Shown: positions 46,410 to 54,610 of the stretch, one piece after another
How positions within the stretch are numbered: position 1 is the stretch's first letter
Layout of the letters: each line of letters begins with the position of its first letter
DNA from: Flavobacterium fontis
GTDB lineage: Bacteria; Bacteroidota; Bacteroidia; Flavobacteriales; Flavobacteriaceae
Direction: 5' to 3'
Assembly (NCBI RefSeq): GCF_900129405.1
Contig: NZ_FQVQ01000009.1
Location: 53,767 to 117,766, forward strand
Length of the DNA: 64,000 nt
Translations under genes and position numbers: made by a program
The notes under the pieces: generated by a model
What the model was told of the DNA's origin: nothing
The model's database searches: none
What the model saw: the letters and a program-made list of their open reading frames with translations, nothing else

Positions 46410-49256
46410 ATGGAACAAAAACGCTTATTCCTCCTCGATGCCTACGCGCTTATCTTTCGTGGGTATTATGCCTTTATCAAAAATCCACGCATCAACTCCA
46501 AAGGCATGGATACTTCAGCCATTATGGGATTTATGAATTCCCTGATGGATGTGATAAAACGCGAAAAACCCGACCATTTGGCCGTAGCTTTTGATAAAGG
46601 AGGCAGCGACTATCGTTTGGAAATGTTTACCGAATACAAAGCTAACCGTGACGAAACCCCAGAAGCCATTAAAATTGCCGTTCCTTACATCCAAGCGCTG
46701 CTCCAGGCCATGCACATTCCGATCATTGAAAAAGCAGGATTTGAAGCCGACGACTTGATTGGAACGCTAGCCAAAAAAGCGGAGAAAAAAGGCTACAAAG
46801 TATATATGGTGACCCCCGATAAGGACTTTGGCCAATTAGTTTCGGAAAATATTTTCATGTACCGACCCGCCCGAATGGGGAACGATATTGAAATCTGGGG
46901 GGTGGAAGAGGTAAAACAAAAATTTGAAATCAACGATCCGCTACAAGTCATTGACTTCTTGGGGATGATGGGCGATGCGGTCGATAATATTCCTGGACTT
47001 CCCGGAGTGGGTGAAAAAACGGCAAAAAAATTACTGGCCGAGTTTGGTTCCATGGAAAATCTCTTAGCCAACACCCACCAATTAAAAGGCGCCTTAAAAG
47101 ACAAAATCGAAGCTCACAAAGCACAAGGACTCCTTTCCAAAAAATTGGCGACTATTTTATTGGATTGTCCTGTCGAATTTGACGAAAAAGCCTTTGAATT
47201 AAGTCGTCCCGATGTTGAAAAAACCGATGCCTTATTTCAAGAATTGGAGTTTCGCCAAATGAAAGCCCAATTTGACAAGCTTTTTGGACAAGGAAACGAT
47301 TACGATGCGATTGACACCAATAATGGCGCCGCAGAAACGGTTGTAACCAAAAAACCTACCCCAAAGAAAACCCCCGAAAATCAAATGGATTTGTTTGGGT
47401 TTGTTGACGATGAAGAAGCGACTCTTACGTCCACCACCTATGCCACTTTGGAAACAACGCCGCACTTGTATCAAATCGTGCAAGGAGACTTTCCAATGCA
47501 GTTGTTGTTACAAAATTTACTGAAACAAACCGCTGTATGTTTTGACACAGAGACCACCGGTATTGATGCAAAAAATGCTGAATTGGTAGGGATTTCTTTC
47601 GCCTGGGAAAAAGGGAAAGCCTACTACGTACCCGTGCCGGAAAATCAAGAGGAAGCACAAAAAATAGCCACCCAATTGCGTCCCTTTTTTGAAAATGAAA
47701 CCATTGAAAAAATTGGACAAAACCTAAAATACGATTTAAAAGTATTGGCCAATTACGGAATTTCCGTGCGAGGACCGCTTTTTGACACCATGATTGCGCA
47801 TTACCTCATCAATCCCGATATGCGACACAATATGGACGTGTTGAGCGAAACCTATTTACAGTATGCGCCACAGTCCATTGAAACCTTGATTGGAAAAAAA
47901 GGGAAAAACCAACGTTCCATGCGCGACGTTCCGCTTGAAGCCATCAAAGAATACGCCGGAGAAGATGCCGATGTAACCTTGCAACTCAAAGCGCATTTTC
48001 AACCGATACTCGAACGTGTGGGAACGAAAAAGCTCTTTGACGAAATCGAAATTCCTCTGGTACAAGTCTTAGCTGACATGGAACGCGAAGGCATACGTTT
48101 GGACGTATCTTACCTACAATCGATGTCAGCCGATATGGCACTTGAAATTCAAGCCTTGGAGCAAAAAATTTATACCTCCGCTGGAGCAACCTTCAACTTG
48201 GCATCCCCAAAACAATTGGGCGATATTTTGTTTGATAAAATGAAAATTGGAGGACAGAAACAAAAGAAAACCAAAACTGGACAATACGCTACGGGAGAAG
48301 AAGTCCTCAGTTATTTGGCCCATGAACACGAAATTGTACGCGATATCCTTGAGTGGCGTCAGCTGGTGAAATTACAAAGCACGTACGTTGAAGCTCTACC
48401 GCATCAAGTGGATGCCAAAACCCAGCGCGTTCACACCGATTATATGCAAACCGTAGCAAGTACCGGCCGATTGAGTTCAAACAATCCCAACCTGCAAAAC
48501 ATTCCGATTCGTACCGAACGGGGCCGTCAAATTCGTAAAGCCTTTGTGGCAAAAAATGAAGACTATGTTTTACTGTCAGCCGACTACTCTCAAATCGAAT
48601 TGCGTATTATCGCTGCGTTGAGTGGCGAAGAAAACATGATCAAGGCCTTTCAAAACAAAGAAGACATTCACCGCAGTACCGCGGCCAAAGTATTTCAAGT
48701 TGCACTCGATGAAGTCACCAAAGAGCAACGTAGCAATGCCAAAACGGTCAATTTCGGTATCATCTATGGAGTTTCTGCTTTCGGACTATCCAATCAAACA
48801 AGTCTCTCGCGAAGTGAAAGTGCTGCCTTGATTGATGCCTATTACCAAACCTACCCCAAATTGAAATCGTATATGCAAAACCAAGTCGATTTTGCCCGAG
48901 AAAACGGTTATGTGGAAACGATTTCAGGGCGCCGTCGCTATTTAAAAGACATCAATTCGGCCAATGCGGTTGTACGAGGAGGAGCCGAACGCAATGCGGT
49001 AAATGCGCCCATACAGGGTTCGGCTGCAGACATTATCAAAATTGCGATGATCAATATTCATCGAAAACTTACCACCGAAAATTGGCAATCCAAAATGTTG
49101 CTGCAGGTGCATGACGAATTGGTCTTTGATGTGCATCGATCTGAACTGGAAGCGATTCAAAAAATGATCAAACACGAAATGGAACAAGCCTTTCCGATGG
49201 CCGTCCCACTCGAAGTTGAAATGGGCTTTGGCGAAAATTGGCTGGAAGCGCATTAG
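46410..49256 (+). CDS. polA: DNA polymerase I
   Basis: The 948-residue protein has three domains. The 5'-3' exonuclease spans residues 1 to about 295 (LFLLDAYALIFRGYYAF, KAGFEADDLIGTLAKKA, GLPGVGEKTAKKLL). A linker follows. The 3'-5' exonuclease is at about 350-550 with its acidic residues kept (CFDTETTGIDA, IGQNLKYDLKVL, YAGEDADVTLQ), so proofreading should be active. The polymerase domain has LLSADYSQIELRIIAAL, RSNAKTVNFGIIYGVSAFGLS and LQVHDELVFDVH. It fills gaps and removes RNA primers. Divergent from the phosphoesterase and followed by heptamer repeats. Confidence 0.98.
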   Translation: MEQKRLFLLDAYALIFRGYYAFIKNPRINSKGMDTSAIMGFMNSLMDVIKREKPDHLAVAFDKGGSDYRLEMFTEYKANRDETPEAIKIAVPYIQALLQAMHIPIIEKAGFEADDLIGTLAKKAEKKGYKVYMVTPDKDFGQLVSENIFMYRPARMGNDIEIWGVEEVKQKFEINDPLQVIDFLGMMGDAVDNIPGLPGVGEKTAKKLLAEFGSMENLLANTHQLKGALKDKIEAHKAQGLLSKKLATILLDCPVEFDEKAFELSRPDVEKTDALFQELEFRQMKAQFDKLFGQGNDYDAIDTNNGAAETVVTKKPTPKKTPENQMDLFGFVDDEEATLTSTTYATLETTPHLYQIVQGDFPMQLLLQNLLKQTAVCFDTETTGIDAKNAELVGISFAWEKGKAYYVPVPENQEEAQKIATQLRPFFENETIEKIGQNLKYDLKVLANYGISVRGPLFDTMIAHYLINPDMRHNMDVLSETYLQYAPQSIETLIGKKGKNQRSMRDVPLEAIKEYAGEDADVTLQLKAHFQPILERVGTKKLFDEIEIPLVQVLADMEREGIRLDVSYLQSMSADMALEIQALEQKIYTSAGATFNLASPKQLGDILFDKMKIGGQKQKKTKTGQYATGEEVLSYLAHEHEIVRDILEWRQLVKLQSTYVEALPHQVDAKTQRVHTDYMQTVASTGRLSSNNPNLQNIPIRTERGRQIRKAFVAKNEDYVLLSADYSQIELRIIAALSGEENMIKAFQNKEDIHRSTAAKVFQVALDEVTKEQRSNAKTVNFGIIYGVSAFGLSNQTSLSRSESAALIDAYYQTYPKLKSYMQNQVDFARENGYVETISGRRRYLKDINSANAVVRGGAERNAVNAPIQGSAADIIKIAMINIHRKLTTENWQSKMLLQVHDELVFDVHRSELEAIQKMIKHEMEQAFPMAVPLEVEMGFGENWLEAH

Positions 49257-49264
49257 CGGTGTTA

Positions 49265-49363
49265 AGTCGTTTTAGTCGTAGGTCGGTTTGGTCGTAAGTC
49301 AGTAATTATATTCAAAAATCACTACCCGACAACCAGCAACCGACAACCGACAACCAGCAACCC
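49265..49363. repeat. intergenic heptamer repeats between polA and the type IX cargo gene
   Basis: The right part (49326-49363) is five exact 7-base units of the pattern CCGACAA/CCAGCAA followed by CCC. The left part (49265-49302) repeats GTCG-containing words at alternating 9 and 7 base steps. The arms are partly complementary: GTCGGTT on the left and AACCGAC on the right. It lies between two convergent genes and might help end transcription, but it has no T-run. Confidence 0.6.
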
Positions 49364-49378
49364 AATACGACACAAAAA

Positions 49379-51046
49379 TTACTCCTTAATTACTTTCGTG
49401 TTTTGCACCGAACCGTCACGCATTTGTAAAGAGACCCAGTACAAGCCCGAAGCTAAGTCAGCAAGGTTTACCGCGGCTTCAGGAGATTCAAGGGTACGAA
49501 TAACTTTTCCTGTGGTATCCCTAAAAGTGACGGTTTGAATTTCATCGGCTTGAGTTAAATGCAACACCGAACGAAAGGGTACAGGGTATACGGTAACTTT
49601 AGGCTGCTCGTTTTCTGTATTCGAAAGGGTTTGCGTTAAGGTCACCGTAATCTTCCATGAATTGTTGTCTACCTTGTTATAATTGGCATCACAACCCGAT
49701 CCCCCAAACGTTCGCCAAGCCCGCAGTTCAAAGTTGACTGCTCCCGTTAAATTGTTGGCCAAGTTCAACCCCGTACGGCTGTAAGAATAGGTTCCGGTGG
49801 TGCCCCCTACGCCTGAAGAAATCGCGGCCTCTGTGGTAGCATTGGTGGTACACACCAACAACGAACGTTGCTCGCTCATCCAGCCGTTGCTCGCGGTCGT
49901 CATGGTATACGAGACGTCGGTTGACGCAATGTAATACCCGGCAGGAACATTAACGGTAAGCGAACCCGGACAGGCATTGGTACTGGTTACCGTGGCGGTG
50001 GTGGAAAATTCTGTATTGATATCGCCATTGGTGTAAGTCACCGAAAGCTGCCCTGTGGTAAACGAGGTAAACTGCCAAAACCCTTGCTCAGTACCACAAT
50101 TGGAACGCACCCAAAAATAGTAGGTAGTCCCGATAGGCAATCCCGTTAAGGTTACTGAAGTTACCCCTGCGGCAACACTTCCCGACGGGATAGTCGTATC
50201 GTTTGGTGGTGTTGCAGAAGTACTGTAATAATATTCATAACCCGAAGATGGAGCATTCGCAGGTGCCGTCCAACTCAAAGTGCCTCCATCGTTGGCAGAG
50301 ACATACGTAATATTGGTGGGGCCTTCACATGGGGTAAACGCATTGGCCGAAAAAGCCATGATATTGGGAATCCCTCCGGTGCCTGTTTTGGTTACCGTGA
50401 CACTCTGAATCAATTTGGATTGATTGCCTGTCGCAAGGGCCATCGGAATTTGATACAACCGTGGATTTGTCCCACTGCCTGTTTCCAAAACATCATTGGT
50501 ACGGTTGATGCGACCTAAGCCGGTAATGGCAAAATTGGTCCCGCCATACCAATCGGCCAAAGCCAAATTGGTGAAGGTTTGCGAGGTATTGTCGGTAAAA
50601 TTAACGGTTACACTCACCGTAGACGCTCCACTTCCTGAAGTCGCCAACATATACAAATTAACGGCCGCTAAGGGAGTTGTAAAAACCAAGGTCCCTGCAT
50701 CGTTGGCATTTTGGAGGCGTAAACTATTGGGACTGTTGTATGAGGCCAACTGATAGGTCAACCCCGCGGGAGCCGCCACAAGACTCGTAATAAGACCATT
50801 GGTAGGCAAGCCATACGTCAATGCTGCGCTTGTGGAAGTCAATTGAAAATCACGAGCAACAAAATTGTAATTTACACCATCGACATCGGCCGTAGTCGAA
50901 GATGCTGAAGGGCCCACGCCATTGGCTACCACATCGGCATTAAACCCACTTTGTATCGGCATGGGTTGGAGATTCTGACTAAATACGAGGCTTTCACTTG
51001 AGCCTAACACCAAGGCTAGCCCCCAAAAAAGTAGTGTTTTTTTCAT
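49379..51046 (-). CDS. secreted protein with fibronectin type III domain and type IX sorting domain
   Basis: The 555-residue protein has a signal peptide (MKKTLLFWGLALVLGSSESLVFSQ). A Ser/Thr/Asn-rich beta region (about 30-230) is followed by a fibronectin type III domain (about 238-330, TYYFWVRSNCG). The C-terminal sorting domain is of type A: KVTVYPVPFRSVLHL, a TVTFRDTTGKVIRTL strand, ASGLYWVSLQMRDG and an end in KVIKE. Such proteins cross the outer membrane through SprA, which is coded in this window. The biochemical function is unknown and no enzymatic motif is seen. Confidence 0.9.
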   Translation of the reverse strand: MKKTLLFWGLALVLGSSESLVFSQNLQPMPIQSGFNADVVANGVGPSASSTTADVDGVNYNFVARDFQLTSTSAALTYGLPTNGLITSLVAAPAGLTYQLASYNSPNSLRLQNANDAGTLVFTTPLAAVNLYMLATSGSGASTVSVTVNFTDNTSQTFTNLALADWYGGTNFAITGLGRINRTNDVLETGSGTNPRLYQIPMALATGNQSKLIQSVTVTKTGTGGIPNIMAFSANAFTPCEGPTNITYVSANDGGTLSWTAPANAPSSGYEYYYSTSATPPNDTTIPSGSVAAGVTSVTLTGLPIGTTYYFWVRSNCGTEQGFWQFTSFTTGQLSVTYTNGDINTEFSTTATVTSTNACPGSLTVNVPAGYYIASTDVSYTMTTASNGWMSEQRSLLVCTTNATTEAAISSGVGGTTGTYSYSRTGLNLANNLTGAVNFELRAWRTFGGSGCDANYNKVDNNSWKITVTLTQTLSNTENEQPKVTVYPVPFRSVLHLTQADEIQTVTFRDTTGKVIRTLESPEAAVNLADLASGLYWVSLQMRDGSVQNTKVIKE

Positions 51047-51202
51047 AAAAGGTAAAGGTTAGGTTTCTAGAAGACTAATTTACAATTTATTACAAAACAG
51101 TAGTGAAAATTTGAAAAAACTTATGGGTACGACTTGGTATTTCATTAAAAGAACTGTTAGAAAACATGAGATGATTTATATTTTAAAGGAAATTTTTGAC
51201 CT
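51047..51202. other. AT-rich gap with no supported gene
   Basis: Upstream of the type IX cargo gene. I find no TAnnTTTG box for that gene, no hairpin with a T-run, and no convincing coding frame. A 66-codon frame that enters this gap from 51357 is the wrong frame of the decayed gene that follows. Confidence 0.5.
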
Positions 51203-51472
51203 TCAATCGCTTTTCTTTCCCAAAAAACAATAAACTCCAAATCCCATAAATCCTCCTGTAGAAAGTGTGAATAGTACGTTGAATAAATTAATTTCTGGAT
51301 GACCGCCAGAGGCTGAAGAAGAACTGTAAAATAAACCAAGTAAAATACCCATCTCATGATTGTGATACTAACAAGGATCTGGCATTACCATTTCGTCAAT
51401 AATGGTGACGTTTAGTACTAGCGCACAAACAGCAAATACAACGATGAGTTACCCCTTCATGTGACCGTTCAT
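51203..51472 (-). pseudogene. decayed small membrane protein gene with two in-frame stops
   Basis: Reading the minus strand from an ATG whose first bases overlap the TGA of the upstream gene (ATGA), one frame runs 89 codons to a TGA. It is interrupted only by a TAA after MNGHMKG and a TAG after MVMPDPC. Between and after the stops the frame reads like a real protein: a hydrophobic LIVVFAVCALVLNV segment and a C-terminal segment NVLFTLSTGGFMGFGVYCFL ending in GKKSD. Both stops would be single C-to-T changes from Gln codons. An ATG at 51352 could still yield a 49-residue remnant. Sequencing error is the main alternative. Confidence 0.5.
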
Positions 51473-51762
51473 AATGGGCTATTTTTTTTAAACACCCATT
51501 TAAACAGGTTGATCATACCCCAAAGCGTAACATGAAGCATCACAAAAAGAAATCCATAAAAGAGAACCGCCAAAGAATTTCCGCATTTAAAATTTTCGGC
51601 ATCAGCAAAAACAATACTCATTAGGGTAAAATAGGAGAAAAATAGGAAAAGGTTAATTTTGAATACTCTTTTTCTAGAGTGCAAATATTGAAACAAAAAG
51701 TAACCAAAAACGGAAAGGTATAGTAGATAAAGTATAACAAACTCAGAATCTAACGGGAGCAT
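51469..51762 (-). CDS. small hypothetical membrane protein
   Basis: The 97-residue protein has no family I recognise. It has three hydrophobic segments (about 7-24, 36-51 and 66-88), a single cysteine (CGNSLAV) and a basic C-terminus (KWVFKKNSP). The ATG start follows a 55-base AT-rich gap after the ankyrin gene. The stop overlaps the start of the decayed gene (ATGA), which supports it as a real translated gene. Function unknown. Confidence 0.6.
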   Translation of the reverse strand: MLPLDSEFVILYLLYLSVFGYFLFQYLHSRKRVFKINLFLFFSYFTLMSIVFADAENFKCGNSLAVLFYGFLFVMLHVTLWGMINLFKWVFKKNSPL

Positions 51763-51817
51763 ATTTTCTATTTATTAAGATATCTTTTTTGGGCACGAAG
51801 TCATTTCCGCTACCCCC

Positions 51818-52336
51818 TCAACCCTTTAACAAGGCAATAATCGCCTCGTCGCCCGATTGGACGGCGTACTCAAAAGCGGTCATGCCCTTACCGTCTTTGG
51901 CATCACGGCGTGCACCATGCGCCAAAAGTTGTTGGATAATCACGGTATTTTTGAATTGAACCGCAAAATGTAAGGCCGTATTTCCTTGTACATCGGTCAA
52001 ATTAGGGTCGGCTTTAGCGTTCAAAAGCAAACCGACCACCTCGGCATTACCTCGAACCACCGCTGCCATCAAAGCCGTTCCCTGATCGGAAGTGTAATTT
52101 ACGGCAACCCCGGCCTCCAACAATACCTTTACAACAGGCGTATTACCTTTATAACAGGCAAGGATTAAAGGAGTGAATCCCGCGGGACTGACGCAATCAA
52201 ACGCACGGGGTTGGGTAGCCAATACCAAACGCACCGCCTCTTCCGAACCCTTGCGGGCCAAATCAAATACATCGGGTGTGGGTTGCGCTCCTAGTAGAAG
52301 TGGAAACCAAAGTCCACAAAACACCCACCGCCACAT
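51818..52336 (-). CDS. secreted ankyrin-repeat protein
   Basis: The 172-residue protein has a signal peptide (MWRWVFCGLWFPLLLGAQ) followed by four ankyrin repeats starting near residue 22. The clear ones are GFTPLILACYKGNTPVVKVLLEAG, GTALMAAVVRGNAEVVGLLLNAKADPN and GNTALHFAVQFKNTVIIQQLLAHGAR, each with helix-turn-helix spacing of about 33 residues. It is a periplasmic binding module with no enzymatic motif. The start codon overlaps the LacI-type regulator's stop (TAATG), so the two are co-translated. Confidence 0.88.
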   Translation of the reverse strand: MWRWVFCGLWFPLLLGAQPTPDVFDLARKGSEEAVRLVLATQPRAFDCVSPAGFTPLILACYKGNTPVVKVLLEAGVAVNYTSDQGTALMAAVVRGNAEVVGLLLNAKADPNLTDVQGNTALHFAVQFKNTVIIQQLLAHGARRDAKDGKGMTAFEYAVQSGDEAIIALLKG

Positions 52337-53361
52337 TAGGCCAACCGTTTAACAGATTCACGTTGGCGCAATTCGGTAGCAATAACCGTAGTTCGGGGTT
52401 TGTAGGGTTCCCCTTTATGTTCTAAGCGCTCAATCAACATACGCGTGGCAACTTCCCCAATCTCGGGACCGTGTTGACTCACTGTAGACAAACTCGGGGT
52501 TAAACGACGCGACCAAACGCCATCGGCAAAACCGATAACGGCTAATTCATCGGGAATGCGGAGCCCTTTTTTAACCGCCATTTTCATAGCCGTCACCGAA
52601 GCATGTTCGTCCACCGCAAAAACAGCATCTACCTTGTGTTTATCAAAAAAACCAGCGGCCTTTTGATCAAAATCTTCTTCCGAGTTGGATAAAATAACAT
52701 GTTGCGCATCGATGGTTAGTCCGGCATCAGCCATAGCTTTTCGAAATCCTTCGGCGCGCAACTTGGCGACACTCAAATTGTCAATGGCCGAAAACAAAGC
52801 AATCGTTTTATTACCCGTTTTAATCAAATGCTGGGTCGCATTCACCGCCGAATCAAAATCATCGACAATTACTTTGTCACAATGTACTTCATCGGCAATT
52901 CGGTCAAACATCACAATGGGAGTCCCCTCATTGAGGATTTGCTTAAAATGATCAAATTGCTGCAGTTTCTGTGCTTCTTCACAAATCGACAAAATAAAAC
53001 CGTCAATAGCGCCATTACTCAGCATTTCCAACGCAGCAATCTCTTTTTCAAGCGACTCGTTTGAAATATATGTCATCACCTTGTACCCTTTTTCATCGGC
53101 TACTTTCTCGATGCCCGTAAACACTTTGGCAAAAAAGGAATTTAATATATTCGGTATAATTACCCCAATGGTTTTGGTGGAACGGTTTTTTAAATTCAAC
53201 CCAATAGCATTCGGCTTGTAGTTTTTCAACTTGGCATATTCCTGCACCCGTTGCTTGGTGGGTTCGCTGATTTCGGGACTGTCATTCAGGGCTTTGGACA
53301 CGGTAGATACCGAAACACCCAATTCTTTGGCAATTTGTTTTAACGTAGCTTTTGATTTCAT
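52336..53361 (-). CDS. LacI-family transcriptional regulator
   Basis: From the ATG at 53361 the product is 341 residues. It has an N-terminal helix-turn-helix (TLKQIAKELGVSVSTVSKAL), the hinge helix, and a periplasmic-binding-protein-like sensor domain from about residue 60 (KTIGVIIPNILNSFFAKVF, FDRIADEVHCDKVIVDD, ELAVIGFADG). A TTG eleven codons upstream falls inside the predicted promoter and is rejected. These regulators bind sugars or their phosphates. No transport or sugar gene is adjacent, so the target is unknown. The downstream partner is the ankyrin gene. Confidence 0.93.
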   Translation of the reverse strand: MKSKATLKQIAKELGVSVSTVSKALNDSPEISEPTKQRVQEYAKLKNYKPNAIGLNLKNRSTKTIGVIIPNILNSFFAKVFTGIEKVADEKGYKVMTYISNESLEKEIAALEMLSNGAIDGFILSICEEAQKLQQFDHFKQILNEGTPIVMFDRIADEVHCDKVIVDDFDSAVNATQHLIKTGNKTIALFSAIDNLSVAKLRAEGFRKAMADAGLTIDAQHVILSNSEEDFDQKAAGFFDKHKVDAVFAVDEHASVTAMKMAVKKGLRIPDELAVIGFADGVWSRRLTPSLSTVSQHGPEIGEVATRMLIERLEHKGEPYKPRTTVIATELRQRESVKRLA

Positions 53362-53391
53362 AGCAATGGACTTTGACGAGCGTAAATTTAA

Positions 53392-53399
53392 CAAAATTA
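53392..53399 (-). promoter_or_regulatory. -7 promoter element for the LacI-type regulator
   Basis: The minus strand reads TAATTTTG (TAnnTTTG), 30 bases before the ATG at 53361. No -33 TTG. The gap towards rplM also contains a short hairpin CTATCC-CGCTA-GGATAG at 53466-53482 of unknown meaning. Confidence 0.45.
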
Positions 53400-53532
53400 A
53401 AAAGACGAAAAATGAATTGCTGCTTTTTCCCGCGAAATAAATTGTATCCCGCTTCTCGCAAACGCCTATCCCGCTAGGATAGCCCGCTCATCCCCAAAAT
53501 TTTAGGAATCAATAAAATAAATAAAAAGGAGG

Positions 53533-53563
53533 TTTGGATATAAAAGAATAAATTGTACTTTTG
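53533..53563 (+). promoter_or_regulatory. promoter of rplM-rpsI
   Basis: TTTG, a 19-base spacer, then TACTTTTG, an ideal Bacteroidota vegetative promoter. Transcription would start near 53567, at the first base of a stable hairpin. Confidence 0.85.
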
Positions 53564-53566
53564 CAC

Positions 53567-53594
53567 TCCCTTATCCCGAAGCCTCGGGGAGGGA
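53567..53594 (+). promoter_or_regulatory. 5'-terminal hairpin of the rplM mRNA leader
   Basis: Outer stem TCCCT with AGGGA (53567-53571 and 53590-53594), a small internal loop, inner stem CCCGA with TCGGG (53575-53579 and 53584-53588), and tetraloop AGCC. It sits exactly at the predicted transcript start, 29 bases before the GTG start of rplM. It could bind L13 or simply stabilise the mRNA; the regulatory role is inference. Confidence 0.55.
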
Positions 53595-53622
53595 AAGGAA
53601 TGTTTAATTTAAAATAAGTACT

Positions 53623-54078
53623 GTGAACACATTAAGCTACAAGACAGTTTCAGCCAACAAGGCTACTGCAGACAAGCAGTGGATTGTTGTAGACGCTGAA
53701 GGTCATAACTTAGGTCGTTTAGCTTCAAAAGTAGCGATGCTTTTGAGAGGTAAATACAAACCTAGTTATACCCCGCACGTTGATTGTGGTGATAACGTTA
53801 TTGTTATCAACGCTGAAAAAATCAACCTGACTGGTAACAAGATGGAGGATAAAACCTATATCCGCCATACCGGTTATCCAGGTGGTCAAAGAAGCTTATC
53901 TGCCAAAGAAATGTATCGCAAAAATCCTGCGATTATGGTAGAGAAAGCTATCAAAGGAATGTTACCCAAAAACAAATTAGGGGCACAATTATTCCGCAAT
54001 TTGAATGTATACGTTGGCGCTGAGCACAAACATGCGGCTCAAACACCAAAAACCGTTAACTTAAACGATTTGAAGTAA
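53623..54078 (+). CDS. rplM: 50S ribosomal protein L13
   Basis: The 151-residue protein has the L13 signature: [51 protein letters not shown] and [18 protein letters not shown]. It begins with GTG at 53623, because no ATG occurs in the short leader and the N-terminus [20 protein letters not shown] is usual for Bacteroidota. Its stop overlaps the rpsI start by one base (TAATG). First gene of rplM-rpsI. Confidence 0.98.
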   Translation: MNTLSYKTVSANKATADKQWIVVDAEGHNLGRLASKVAMLLRGKYKPSYTPHVDCGDNVIVINAEKINLTGNKMEDKTYIRHTGYPGGQRSLSAKEMYRKNPAIMVEKAIKGMLPKNKLGAQLFRNLNVYVGAEHKHAAQTPKTVNLNDLK

Positions 54079-54464
54079 TGGGAACAATTCACAAAATTGG
54101 TCGTAGAAAGACCGCTGTGGCACGTGTTTACGTTTCAGAAGGAACCGGTAAAATCACGGTAAACAAAAGAGAGTTCGAAAACTACTTCCCCACAGCTACG
54201 TTGCAATACAAAGTATTACAACCCTTAGCCATGACAGACAACGCTTCCAACTTTGACGTTAAAATTAACGTATACGGTGGAGGTTCAACCGGTCAAGCAG
54301 AAGCCGTTCGTATGGCGATTGCGCGTGCTATGTGCGAAGTGGAAGCTGAAAACAGAGCTATCCTAAAACCAGAAGGATTACTAACTCGTGATCCAAGAAT
54401 GGTAGAACGTAAGAAATTCGGTCAGAAAAAAGCACGTAAGAGATTCCAATTCTCGAAACGTTAA
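54078..54464 (+). CDS. rpsI: 30S ribosomal protein S9
   Basis: The 128-residue protein starts [29 protein letters not shown]. It has the conserved [19 protein letters not shown] segment and the basic C-terminus [12 protein letters not shown] that reaches the P-site tRNA. Translationally coupled to rplM. No terminator hairpin with a T-run is seen after it, so some transcripts may read on into rpsB. Confidence 0.98.
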   Translation: MGTIHKIGRRKTAVARVYVSEGTGKITVNKREFENYFPTATLQYKVLQPLAMTDNASNFDVKINVYGGGSTGQAEAVRMAIARAMCEVEAENRAILKPEGLLTRDPRMVERKKFGQKKARKRFQFSKR

Positions 54465-54481
54465 TCCGTTTTTCCTACCCT

Positions 54482-54489
54482 TAAGTTTG
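54482..54489 (+). promoter_or_regulatory. -7 promoter element for rpsB
   Basis: TAAGTTTG, an exact TAnnTTTG match. It lies 17 bases after the rpsI stop, with no clear -33 TTG. It predicts a transcript start near 54495, which is just before the structured leader. Confidence 0.55.
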
Positions 54490-54495
54490 AAATTA

Positions 54496-54600
54496 ATCTG
54501 TTGCCGTTATTCCTTTTCGTCAAAGGAAGTTAGTTTAGCATCTAAATTATCCCAAAAAGCCCTCAAAAGCCCGATAATTGCTAATCAACGGAACGTAAAC
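54496..54600 (+). promoter_or_regulatory. structured mRNA leader of rpsB (multi-branch RNA)
   Basis: Five pairings nest without conflict. P1 is CCGTT/AACGG (54504-54508 with 54587-54591). P2 is the hairpin TTCCTTT-TCGTC-AAAGGAA (54510-54528). P3 is TTAG/CTAA (54530-54533 with 54581-54584). P4 is the hairpin TTTAG-CAT-CTAAA (54534-54546). P5 is TTATC/GATAA (54547-54551 with 54573-54577), closing a 21-base loop. The ATG follows 19 bases after P1. In E. coli rpsB is repressed by S2 through its leader; a similar role here is inference. Confidence 0.55.
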
Positions 54601-54610
54601 TAGTAAAAAA

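Noticed and set aside
49321..49363. CRISPR-like array of short units
   Set aside because: Units are 7 bases with no spacers and no cas genes nearby; it is a simple tandem repeat.
51157..51357. Open frame of 66 codons on the minus strand
   Set aside because: It is the shifted frame of the decayed gene at 51203-51472; its translation lacks protein-like structure, and the other frame is coupled to the upstream stop.
53466..53482. Hairpin CTATCC-CGCTA-GGATAG between the LacI-type gene and rplM as a LacI operator
   Set aside because: It lacks the central CG of a typical LacI-family operator and has an odd-length loop; nothing ties it to the regulator.
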